Shown: positions 6,808-13,849 of the stretch, piece by piece | Layout of the letters: each line of letters opens with the position of its first letter | How positions within the stretch are numbered: the first letter of the stretch is position 1 | Source: Bacillus mobilis | Lineage (GTDB): Bacteria; Bacillota; Bacilli; Bacillales; Bacillaceae_G | Direction: 5' to 3' | Length of the DNA: 32,594 nt | Assembly: GCF_001884045.1 (NCBI RefSeq) | Contig: NZ_MACF01000135.1 | Span: 1 to 32,594 of the forward strand | Made by a program: the position numbers and the translations under genes | Notes under the pieces: model-generated | The model's database searches: none | What the model was told of the DNA's origin: nothing | Seen by the model: only the letters and a program-made list of their open reading frames with translations

Positions 6808-6935
6808 CTGCATATACAGTCAAAATGAGCTTCTTTCTTATCTTTCAAGTTACCTTGCTGGAATTGGCACAGTATTCATAACGAATCTGCTGCCGAGGTG
6901 TCATAGGGCCAGTCCCTCAACCTCTCTTGATAAGA
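6773..6935 (-). promoter_or_regulatory. SAM-I (S-box) riboswitch
   Basis: On the minus strand the leader opens with CTTATCAAGAGAGGTTGAGG, then GACTGGCCC, ACCTCGGCAGC and a GGTAACTTGAAAGATAAG closing strand, the conserved S-box core with its P1 closing helix (CTTATC with GATAAG). It ends in the terminator at 6773-6807 ahead of the amidohydrolase. S-box RNAs bind S-adenosylmethionine and favour terminator formation, so the gene should be off when SAM is abundant. Confidence 0.95.
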
Positions 6936-7011
6936 ATTTTCATAAAATTATATTAAATTACATTCATTCTAAGTTCATTCCGATTAAAAGTCAAGGAATT
7001 CCTATCCGAAT

Positions 7012-9291
7012 TTACCGGATATCTAAAAACCCTTTTAATACACCAATTGTTTCTTGTGCTTGCAGCCTTGCACATACGTATGGAAATTCCGTACTACCTT
7101 CAAACATCATTTGAGATGTGAGTGGCGCTCCTGCCCAGAAGATTTCATCATCGATTACGATAAACGGGAATGCTTTGTTTTGTCTTTGTAACTTTACATT
7201 TTTTAACGGAACTGGTCCATCACTATACACTGTTATTTGCGCATTTGTACGCATTAACGCTTGCCATACTCGTTTATCCACTTGCTTTGTGCTTGGAAGT
7301 GAAATAATAATCTTTCGTTTTGCAGCTAAAATATCTTTTAATAACACTTTCGGCTCTTCAAGATTCATTTCCATAAACCAGCGTAAACGTTTCGAAATTT
7401 TCCGCTCCCACAATTGTCTTGATGTCGTGCGATCATACACATCTCCGTGACGTTCTATATGAGCTGTTAATTGTGATAACGCTTGTTTTCTCGAAAGGTT
7501 TTTACGCATATAATGGCAATCTGATAATTGAATGAACTTCCCTCTCGCTCTCGTTACAGCTACATTGACGAGGCGATGGTTTTTATGGTCAAAGAATAAC
7601 ACGCCTGGTCGTTCTTGCGGATAACTATCCACTGTATCAAATATCATCATATCTCTTTCAGACCCTTGAAACTTATGAACCGTCGCCGCTAAAACTGGTA
7701 TGTTTTGATATTTCGTTCTCTGCAACATTTCTCTAATGCACGTTGATAAAAAGCGGGATTGTGCTCTGTAAGGTGTAACAACACCGATCGATTGAACACC
7801 ATCTAACAGTCCGATTAACATCATTTGCATCGCTACTAAACCAGACATAATGTTAAAACGAGAACCTGAAGCAGCATCTTTTAACGAAAAGGCGCCCATT
7901 AGACTCGTATCAAATAAAACACTCGCCTCATTTGCGAATGGTTGCAATTGCGCAAGTTCTTTACGGTCTGAAACAGACGGATGATCATACACTCTATTTT
8001 TATAAATAAATGAGTTTGTAAACTTAGATATATCCGCATGCATACGTCTTTGTTCCTGCAGCATAAAGAGGTTCGGATGTGCTTCTGACTTATTGACAGA
8101 CTCAACAATCCCGGCATGGTAAAACATATCTTCCCCGAGCCATTTTCGAACGAGTTCATGGTTCGCCATCGCAATTGGAGGTAACTGTAAAAAATCACCA
8201 CATACGACGATGCGTTTTCCAAGTGATGCAGCTAATGCAATTTGCGGAACATATGCCATACTCACTTCATCTACGACAACTAAATCAAATGTACGCTCAT
8301 AAATCAATGAATCAATGGCACATTTCGATAAAGTTGCACCGATTACTTTTGCATTTTCAATGTATTCTTTTTCTACTTCTTTAATTTTCGCTTTTTGCTT
8401 TCGAAGATCACTTTCAATCTCTTGTATACGCTTCTTATCAGCAGAAGTCGCTTTATATGATAAAATCTTTTCACGGAGATCTTGTCGTGTTTCCTCTAAA
8501 TAGAGTCTTTCTTCTCCCCAAGATCCGTTCGTCGTTTCAACTAACTTCGATGCAAGCAACGTTTCATGATTTCGTATATGATCATGTTGGCTATAACCGT
8601 AACGAACAATTTCGCCAGGCGTCCATTTCTTTTTCTTCTCAATTTGCTTCGTTACTTCACTCATTAATACGTCCACTGCCGCATTACTATGAGCTAGCAC
8701 AAGTACCGATTTTCCCTTTTGATAATGCGCCGAAATAATACGTGATAAATTGTAAGACTTCCCTGTTCCAGGTGGTCCCCACACGTACGTTGTCGGATTG
8801 TAAAACGAACGATACGCCAATTCATTTTTCGGATTTTTCATCTTCTCAATATGTTTCGGACTGCTCGTCCCATCAACAAGACGCTTTATACGATTACGTT
8901 TTAACTTATCTTTATGTGCCTCTTTCAATCGCTCTTGTAGTTGCTCTAACAATTGCCACGGTTCACTGTATAAAACAGCCTCTCGTATTTCACCTTGTAT
9001 ATAATCATTTAATTTCAGTTCTATTTCTAATCCGTGTACAGATAATACTTCCCCTGTCGCTTCCTCACCATCAAATTCAATTCGAATTGGTGAACCTTCA
9101 GGTAAGCTTACTTCCGAAATAAGCTGAAATACGTATACTGTACTTTCATAATCTGTATATAAAAAACGACCGTTCATGATAGAAATTTTACTACCACCTA
9201 TCGTTTTCCAATGTTTAATTTCATACGCTAATGCATAATGCCACTCTTTCATCGTTGCCGATAATGAAGGAGTTTGAGTAGGTGTATTCAT
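7012..9291 (-). CDS. SF1 DNA/RNA helicase (Upf1/Dna2-like) with degenerate PLD-like C-terminal domain
   Basis: I start it at the ATG at 9289-9291, preceded by AAGGAG eight bases upstream; the frame is open ten codons further but without a ribosome site. The 759-residue product has Walker A GPPGTGKS near 175, LAHSNAAVDVL (Ia), VVVDEVSM (Walker B, DEVS for the usual DEAS), CGDFLQLPP (III), LQEQRRMHADI, VTPYRAQS, HKFQGSERD (V) and NVAVTRARG (VI), all SF1B motifs in order. A charged helical stretch lies between Ia and II. The last 120 residues resemble a phospholipase-D-like fold (IIISLPS, then FIVIDDEIFWAGAP) without the HKD catalytic motif. It stands alone, divergent from the VOC gene. Nucleic-acid processing or repair is inferred. 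Confidence 0.85.
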   Translation of the reverse strand: MNTPTQTPSLSATMKEWHYALAYEIKHWKTIGGSKISIMNGRFLYTDYESTVYVFQLISEVSLPEGSPIRIEFDGEEATGEVLSVHGLEIELKLNDYIQGEIREAVLYSEPWQLLEQLQERLKEAHKDKLKRNRIKRLVDGTSSPKHIEKMKNPKNELAYRSFYNPTTYVWGPPGTGKSYNLSRIISAHYQKGKSVLVLAHSNAAVDVLMSEVTKQIEKKKKWTPGEIVRYGYSQHDHIRNHETLLASKLVETTNGSWGEERLYLEETRQDLREKILSYKATSADKKRIQEIESDLRKQKAKIKEVEKEYIENAKVIGATLSKCAIDSLIYERTFDLVVVDEVSMAYVPQIALAASLGKRIVVCGDFLQLPPIAMANHELVRKWLGEDMFYHAGIVESVNKSEAHPNLFMLQEQRRMHADISKFTNSFIYKNRVYDHPSVSDRKELAQLQPFANEASVLFDTSLMGAFSLKDAASGSRFNIMSGLVAMQMMLIGLLDGVQSIGVVTPYRAQSRFLSTCIREMLQRTKYQNIPVLAATVHKFQGSERDMMIFDTVDSYPQERPGVLFFDHKNHRLVNVAVTRARGKFIQLSDCHYMRKNLSRKQALSQLTAHIERHGDVYDRTTSRQLWERKISKRLRWFMEMNLEEPKVLLKDILAAKRKIIISLPSTKQVDKRVWQALMRTNAQITVYSDGPVPLKNVKLQRQNKAFPFIVIDDEIFWAGAPLTSQMMFEGSTEFPYVCARLQAQETIGVLKGFLDIR

Positions 9292-9370
9292 CGTATAATC
9301 TCCTTCCTTCTCCCCAAACATACTTTCTCACTATACCATATAACACGCTAAAATTTGTAAGGTTTTTATC

Positions 9371-9399
9371 TTGCTTATTTTCTTAATTTTCAATAATAT
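9371..9399 (+). promoter_or_regulatory. Putative promoter of the VOC gene
   Basis: TTGCTT (9371-9376) and TAATAT (9394-9399) are 17 bases apart. Immediately downstream, 9409-9423 reads AATTTTCAGAAAGAA, similar to the first 12 positions of the CodY box; the last three bases do not match. Confidence 0.4.
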
Positions 9400-9432
9400 A
9401 TTGTATATAATTTTCAGAAAGAAGGAATCTAC

Positions 9433-9825
9433 ATGCCAGTTAGAAGAATCGAACACGTTGGACTTATGGTTGCAAACTTAGAAACATCTATTTCATTTTA
9501 TGAAGAAGTAGTCGGCTTACAGCTCATTAAACGTATGGGGCACCCGAATCCAGACTTACAACTCGCTTTTTTAGGTGTAGAAGAATCGAAGGAAACGATA
9601 CTAGAACTCATTGAAGGCTACAACTCTTCTCTTCCGGCAGAAGGAAAAGTACATCACATTTGCTTTAAAGTGGATTCATTAGAGGATGAAATCGAAAGAC
9701 TCAAGAAACACGAAATAACCTTTTTACTAGGAGAAGAAATTGAAACATTACCAGATGGAACACGTTACATATTCTTCGCTGGTCCTGATGGAGAGTGGAT
9801 TGAGTTTTTTGAAACGGAGAGATAA
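9433..9825 (+). CDS. VOC-family (glyoxalase I-like) protein
   Basis: A 130-residue single VOC protein of the size of bacterial glyoxalase I. Two beta-alpha-beta-beta-beta modules are visible; the four metal-ligand positions are filled by His8 (RIEHVG), Glu58 (ILELIE), His74 or His75 (KVHHICF) and Glu124 (DGEWIEFFE). That pattern supports a metal-dependent lyase, isomerase or dioxygenase; methylglyoxal detoxification with bacillithiol or glutathione-like thiol is a reasonable guess. It resembles the B. subtilis YwbC group. Start follows AGAAGGAATCTAC. A membrane protein gene follows after 50 bases on the same strand with no terminator between them, so the two may be co-transcribed. Confidence 0.8.
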   Translation: MPVRRIEHVGLMVANLETSISFYEEVVGLQLIKRMGHPNPDLQLAFLGVEESKETILELIEGYNSSLPAEGKVHHICFKVDSLEDEIERLKKHEITFLLGEEIETLPDGTRYIFFAGPDGEWIEFFETER

Positions 9826-9875
9826 AAAACCTTTATTTTGCAGGTTAAAAACAATCATTTTATGAGGAGTAGAGA

Positions 9876-10199
9876 ATGATCAATACAATCTATATTATTA
9901 TTTTTTGGATCCTTATACTCTTTCCAATCCTGTATGTAATTAAGATAAAACACTGGAATTTAAAAGTAGCTGCCGTATTTGTTGGAAGAATTCTATTAAG
10001 TATTATCTTTTTCATAAATGGAATAACTTTTGGAATGCAACGAAATTGGTCAGAGCCTCCCTATGAAACAGAATGGGATTTCTTTATAAAGTCTTTGCAA
10101 CATGGGAAAACTGATGCACTTATAGAAGTATTTCTTCTAATTATTATCATTACTTTAGATTTAGCAGTTATATTTTTTTATAGAAATAAAAAGAAATAG
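9876..10199 (+). CDS. Three-TM membrane protein, unknown function
   Basis: A 107-residue protein with hydrophobic segments at about 5-23, 33-53 and 80-100, and a polar loop with WSEPPYETEWDFF between the second and third. The C-terminus is basic (RNKKK). ATG follows TGAGGAGTAGAGA. It is probably co-transcribed with the VOC gene. A terminator stem overlaps its stop codon. I do not recognise the family. Confidence 0.65.
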   Translation: MINTIYIIIFWILILFPILYVIKIKHWNLKVAAVFVGRILLSIIFFINGITFGMQRNWSEPPYETEWDFFIKSLQHGKTDALIEVFLLIIIITLDLAVIFFYRNKKK

Positions 10200-10224
10200 G
10201 ATATTCTCTCCTATTTCTTTTCTT
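10191..10224. terminator. Bidirectional intrinsic terminator
   Basis: AAGAAATAGGA (10191-10201) and TCCTATTTCTT (10209-10219) form a perfect 11-bp stem around a 7-base loop, with T-rich sequence on the right and A-rich on the left. It lies between two converging genes and overlaps the stop codon at 10197-10199. Confidence 0.85.
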
Positions 10225-10251
10225 AATGATATAAAAATCTTTCAAATAGCT

Positions 10252-10584
10252 CTAACTTGCACAATGCTTTCCGTTAATATAATACGCTGATTCTGTGAAA
10301 ACCGTAAATACAACCTCTACTTCTGGAAGTCCAAAATCCATTACATATGTAGTAATGGCCTTGGCAAATCGATCACGAATTTCCTGTCCACGCTCGAACC
10401 ATTTCACTTCAATAAGAGGAAACGCTTCTATTTCTTCTCCATTGAATACAAACGTAGAACTTGGTAGTTCCAAGGTAAAATTATCCGTACCACACTCACA
10501 GATTTCTGCGAGCTCTTCTACTAATGGCTTACTTATGCTTTTTAATTGTTCAGTAGTAATTCCACGAAACACAACATGCGGCAT
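10252..10584 (-). CDS. DUF1904-family protein (tautomerase-like fold)
   Basis: A 110-residue protein of the DUF1904 family, small cytosolic proteins predicted to have a tautomerase/MIF-like fold. Features seen are the MPHVVFRGI start, GTDNFTLELPSSTFV and the end AYYINGKHC. The initiator Met is followed by Pro, as in tautomerases where Pro2 becomes the N-terminal catalytic base, so an enzymatic role is possible but unproven. ATG follows AACGGAGGGATTCAC. Its upstream side holds a 54-bp perfect palindrome at 10640-10693. Confidence 0.8.
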   Translation of the reverse strand: MPHVVFRGITTEQLKSISKPLVEELAEICECGTDNFTLELPSSTFVFNGEEIEAFPLIEVKWFERGQEIRDRFAKAITTYVMDFGLPEVEVVFTVFTESAYYINGKHCAS

Positions 10585-10639
10585 GTGAATCCCTCCGTTA
10601 CATAGCTTTATATTTGCTCATATCATAACACAATTTATT

Positions 10640-10693
10640 TTGCATCACTAACATATGATCATTCTTAAGAATGATCATATGTTAGTGATGCAA
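10640..10693. repeat. Perfect 54-bp palindrome without spacer
   Basis: Each arm is 27 bases and the centre is CTTAAG between 10666 and 10667. The left arm opens TTGCATCACTAACATATGAT and the right arm closes with TTAGTGATGCAA; the next outward base pair (10639/10694) does not match. It lies 56 bases upstream of the DUF1904 start. There is no T-run, so it is a poor terminator, and it contains no ORF. Confidence 0.9.
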
Positions 10694-11012
10694 TACATGT
10701 ATTGTAACCTGAAAAATAATAAAGAGGTATTGTCACATCGGTATCAAACTAATAAAAAAAATACTCCTAAATAAAAACACGCTACTCTTTCTGTAGATTC
10801 ATAGGAAAGTATAGCGATGAGATATTCCCTCTATTTCTCCCGTATCGATACGCGAGAATCAACATTGTTTATTATATGCCAAAACAATAACAAAAACGGA
10901 ACTGTTTTCAGGTCTCTTCTCGCATTTTTCTGTTAAATTCCTTAAACAACAACTTAAGTCCTACAACCATCTTTATTCCTAGTTACTAAATATTAGTTAT
11001 GTTCATAATTCC

Positions 11013-11042
11013 GTAACATGTATAGACAGGTATATATGTTAC
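11013..11042. promoter_or_regulatory. Operator-like inverted repeat
   Basis: GTAACATGTATA (11013-11024) and TATATATGTTAC (11031-11042) match as inverted repeats at 11 of 12 positions with a 6-base spacer GACAGG. The shape resembles a TetR- or MarR-type operator, but no regulator gene lies beside it. Confidence 0.4.
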
Positions 11043-11082
11043 AATCAACTTAGCAAATTACAAATAAATTTGCATTTCCTGT

Positions 11083-11114
11083 GCCCCTTACCTCCCAGTA
11101 AGGGGCGTACCCTT
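11083..11114 (+). terminator. Strong hairpin, terminator-like
   Basis: GCCCCTTAC (11083-11091) and GTAAGGGGC (11098-11106) form a perfect 9-bp stem with a 6-base loop, followed by GTACCCTTTT. The T-run is displaced, so the terminator call is tentative. No ORF precedes it, so it could end a small RNA. Confidence 0.4.
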
Positions 11115-11268
11115 TTATAAATAATTATTTCAATACAACTTTTTCCACAGTACTTTCTCGTCAATTCCACAAGTTTAAGAACTCTCATACGTTACCTTTT
11201 CCAAGGAACTATATGCCGATACACGAATCCCTATTTATATAGAGATTTTTTGAATTACGTGTCCCTCA

Positions 11269-11574
11269 TTATTTACTATAACCACGATTCAGTTTAGTTA
11301 ACTTTTCATTGATGTGAAAAATTCTTACTCTAATATCTTTAATACCAGATGCTTGAAGTCTGTTTTTGTGCATTTCGGCGTATTTGTCAGCGTCTTGTTT
11401 TTCTTCAAATACATAGATGCCTCCAGCTTCTTTCGTTTCTTCGTTCTCCGTCCATATTTTCCAATGGAATCCTTCTTCTTTATTAATACTTTTTGCTAAA
11501 TCCAAAAATGCTTTTTCCATTTCTTCACCAAAAGGACCTTCAAACGGAAAATCAACTTGTAGTAAATATGCCAT
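11269..11574 (-). CDS. YdhR-family putative monooxygenase
   Basis: I start at the ATG at 11572-11574 (MAYLLQVDFPFEGPFGEEM), which has AGGAG nine bases upstream; the GTG two codons earlier is too close to that site. The 101-residue product matches the YdhR/putative monooxygenase family of dimeric ferredoxin-like proteins: LLQVDF, GFHWKIWTENEE, AGGIYVFE and the ALA-like helix are all visible. Activity and substrate are unknown. It is followed by an imperfect hairpin near 11228-11262 and lies 100 bases from the methyltransferase on the same strand. Confidence 0.75.
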   Translation of the reverse strand: MAYLLQVDFPFEGPFGEEMEKAFLDLAKSINKEEGFHWKIWTENEETKEAGGIYVFEEKQDADKYAEMHKNRLQASGIKDIRVRIFHINEKLTKLNRGYSK

Positions 11575-11674
11575 TTTCACTCACTCCTATGTTCAATATT
11601 TTCAATTCGAATGCATACAGTGTAACGGCTGTTTTCATAATTCAATAAAAGCTCCCAGATTGCGGTAGATATTT

Positions 11675-12424
11675 TTAAATATTATTTTGTTTTTTTGACT
11701 TGATTATAATAAAAGATGGACTTCGCGATTCGTTTATTAAATCTGGCATTTTCTCTATCCCTGCCAAAGTTGATTGTGGTTCGATTATTTTATCCAGCGA
11801 AAACCCGTGTTCAATTAAAGTATTTATTAATGTGGCAACTGTTCGATGATAAATAACCACACTATCGTCAACAAACCAGTTGTGTACTCTGATTCCTTCT
11901 TCTTGATAATTATCTAATGCCCAGTGTGATTTATTACCATCCTCAGTTTTTATCCAATGGTTGCTCCCTTTGCGAGCTGTTGCTACTGGGTGTTCGGTTG
12001 AAAAGATAAATTCACCACTGCTTTTTAATAGTTCATTAATCTTTTGAATCATTGCCGAGTAATCTTCAATGTAATGTATAGAGAGGGAACTTATAATCAG
12101 ATCAAACTTTTGATTGGTTAGTCCCATATCCTCCATAGGAAGACACATAAATTCTATGTTATCATCCTGATTTAACTTTTTAGCACGTTCAATCATATTT
12201 TTGGATATGTCTACACCTACTACGTTTTTTGCACCATTTTCTATACAATACTTTGAAAAATGACCATCACCGCAACCCAAGTCTAATACCGATTTTCCTT
12301 TCAAACACAGAATTAATGATTTGATTGCTGGCTGTTCTATGAAGTCATTAGCGTTTATTCCACTTTCACGCAACGCTGTGTAGTTTTTGAAGAAATTCGG
12401 ATTATCGTAAACATTTTGTTTCAC
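11675..12424 (-). CDS. Class I SAM-dependent methyltransferase
   Basis: The start is GTG at 12422-12424 with GAGGAG eight bases upstream. The 249-residue product has motif I VLDLGCGDGHFSKYC (about 46-60), acidic residue in GVDISKNMIERAK (about 70), motif II MEDMGLTNQKFDLIISSLSIHYI (in the 95-120 region) and a post-I/III segment with GEFIFSTEHP. It is of the UbiE/Methyltransf_11 kind, acting on a small molecule rather than DNA or RNA, but the acceptor cannot be read from sequence. The gene is alone, with no partner suggesting a pathway. Confidence 0.8.
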   Translation of the reverse strand: MKQNVYDNPNFFKNYTALRESGINANDFIEQPAIKSLILCLKGKSVLDLGCGDGHFSKYCIENGAKNVVGVDISKNMIERAKKLNQDDNIEFMCLPMEDMGLTNQKFDLIISSLSIHYIEDYSAMIQKINELLKSSGEFIFSTEHPVATARKGSNHWIKTEDGNKSHWALDNYQEEGIRVHNWFVDDSVVIYHRTVATLINTLIEHGFSLDKIIEPQSTLAGIEKMPDLINESRSPSFIIIKSKKQNNI

Positions 12425-12792
12425 TTACATCACTCCTCTGATAAGTTTTTCATAGATTAAGCTGACTTCTGTTTCCAAATTATCATACTAACCATAAAAA
12501 TTTTGTCATCCTTTTATTATGTAATGTTTTTTAGGAAGATATCTCGAACTCAATACTTTCACAATCCTGCCCGTTTGCTGAATAAACTGCTGTAGATACT
12601 ATACTGTATTAAGAAAATTAACCTTTATTTTAATTTTCAAAAAATATTACATGAAATTAAACTTATATAATGTTAGCTTGATGGGCATAGAGCACCGCCC
12701 ACATTTTAATTATTTTATGGGCCAAGCAATTCTCAAAAAAGGATAGCATGATTTTAATTATGATTTTGATTTAAACAATGCGTTCTGAGACA
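12425..12792. other. Intergenic region, no gene seen
   Basis: About 370 bases of AT-rich DNA. It holds a short GCCCA/TGGGC pairing around 12697-12723 that resembles debris of the repeat elements, and a 25-codon open stretch (12531-12608, minus) without a start. Nothing in it supports a gene. Confidence 0.4.
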
Positions 12793-13299
12793 CTACTCTC
12801 CTTCTAAAATAGCGTAATAATATTCATCCCACCATTCATTTCCATGGGGTATACACTTCCTGAAATATCCTTCTCTTCTCATTCCAATTTTCTCCATCAA
12901 TCGATATGACGAGGTATTTTGGGGCTGACATGTAGCTATAATTCTATGTAATTTCATTTCCTTAAACCCATATTTTAATGTAGCTTGTGCTGCTTCAGAA
13001 GCATATCCTTTATTGAAATATTTAGGATTGAATACCCACCCAATCTCATAAGTATGGTCACCAAAATATTTATGAAAAACAATATGACCAATCAGAATAT
13101 TTTCATCTACCAGTATCACAGGAAAGTTCTCTGCATTTTCACCCATATTTCTATTTACAAAGTTTCTTGTATCTTCTTCAGTAAAAACCCCTTCAGGTAT
13201 GTATTTCATAACATTGCTATCTGATGTATACTCATGGACATCTTGCCAATCTTTGAACTCAAAATTTCGTATTAATAATCTTTCTGTTCTTATAAACAT
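12793..13299 (-). CDS. GNAT-family (RimJ/RimL-like) N-acetyltransferase
   Basis: A 168-residue Acetyltransf_3-type protein. It shows the opening IRTERLLIRNFEFKDWQDV, the strand YEIGWVFNPKYFNKGYASEA with the acetyl-CoA pyrophosphate loop (NKGYASEA, about 103-110), and CQPQNTSSYRLMEKIGMRREGY at the C-terminal side, all typical of RimJ/RimL/YdaF proteins. It transfers acetyl from acetyl-CoA to an amine; the acceptor could be a protein N-terminus, an amino acid or an antibiotic. ATG follows GAGAGGAGAAAAGTAA. It is a single gene with long non-coding flanks. Confidence 0.85.
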   Translation of the reverse strand: MFIRTERLLIRNFEFKDWQDVHEYTSDSNVMKYIPEGVFTEEDTRNFVNRNMGENAENFPVILVDENILIGHIVFHKYFGDHTYEIGWVFNPKYFNKGYASEAAQATLKYGFKEMKLHRIIATCQPQNTSSYRLMEKIGMRREGYFRKCIPHGNEWWDEYYYAILEGE

Positions 13300-13517
13300 T
13301 TACTTTTCTCCTCTCAAAAAATCGTGTCTTTATTTCAAATCCACATTCAACCCTTAAACTATCTTACAGATTCATCATAGAAACTACATGAATAATAATT
13401 TGATAAATATATCATATAACAAATATTAGCATTCATACATTTCGAAAATTATGTTAATTAAGGACAAAAATAGCTTTTTCTTAACTATTCTAAATTTCGT
13501 TTACTACTAACTTCATT

Positions 13518-13709
13518 TTACTTAAATAAAATGCTGGATCTGATTTTTTTTGCAACTTCTTGTGAATGAGTAACAACAATTACGCATTTTGTTGAGTTTA
13601 AATTAAAGTCTACTTCTCCCTGATGTTTCCCCTTTTTATTAAGTATTTCAAATCTAACATGTTGTGTATATAATACATAAAGATTATTGGATTTTGAATC
13701 AACATATAC
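13518..13709 (-). pseudogene. Protein-like open frame without a start codon
   Basis: On the minus strand a 63-codon stretch ending TAA at 13518-13520 reads like a folded beta-rich domain: VYVDSKSNNLYVLYTQHV, then FEILNKKGKHQGEVDFNL, then KCVIVVTHSQEVAKKIRSS. The frame stays open upstream through the P450 terminator for about 100 codons in all, with no ATG, GTG or TTG near a ribosome site in frame. AAAAGGGG followed by ATG near 13704 lies in a different frame, so one frameshift could restore a gene. I do not recognise the family. It may be a decayed gene fragment or chance. Confidence 0.3.
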
Positions 13710-13731
13710 GCCCCTTTTATTTAAAAATAAG

Positions 13732-13766
13732 AAAACCCCATATTCAATAAAAAATACAGGGTTTTT
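13732..13766. terminator. Terminator downstream of the P450 gene
   Basis: AAAACCC (13732-13738) pairs with GGGTTTT (13759-13765) with partial pairing inside the 20-base loop (TATT with AATA). T-rich sequence follows in both directions. It serves the CYP102A gene that ends at 13850. Confidence 0.6.
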
Positions 13767-13849
13767 ATAAAACAGTTTATTTTGTTTACTGTTATACTTA
13801 GTCGAAAGAAGTTCGTAAATGAAATATTACTTATCTAATTAAGAAGAAT

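Larger units (their letters stand above)
10694..11268. other. Intergenic region with structured elements, no gene seen
   Basis: About 575 bases with no credible ORF. It holds GTATCGATAC at 10851-10860, an inverted repeat at 11013-11042 and a GC-rich hairpin at 11083-11106. The last two could mark the promoter and end of a short untranslated transcript on the plus strand. Confidence 0.5.
13300..13849. other. Intergenic region between acetyltransferase and P450 genes
   Basis: No complete gene. It holds an open frame without a start codon (13518-13709, listed separately) and the terminator of the P450 gene (13732-13766). Confidence 0.5.

Noticed and set aside
8742-9122. 126-codon plus-strand frame inside the helicase gene
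   Set aside because: It is antisense to a conserved helicase with all motifs and has no ribosome site.
9409-9423. CodY box before the VOC gene
   Set aside because: The first 12 positions fit, but the last three do not, and the match overlaps the ribosome site; AT-rich chance is likely.
11228-11262. Terminator for the YdhR-like gene
   Set aside because: The hairpin is weak and bulged with only a T-rich interior, so it is mentioned but not listed as a feature.
12531-12608. 25-codon minus-strand open stretch containing STAVYSANGQDCES
   Set aside because: It is too short for statistical weight and has no start or ribosome site.
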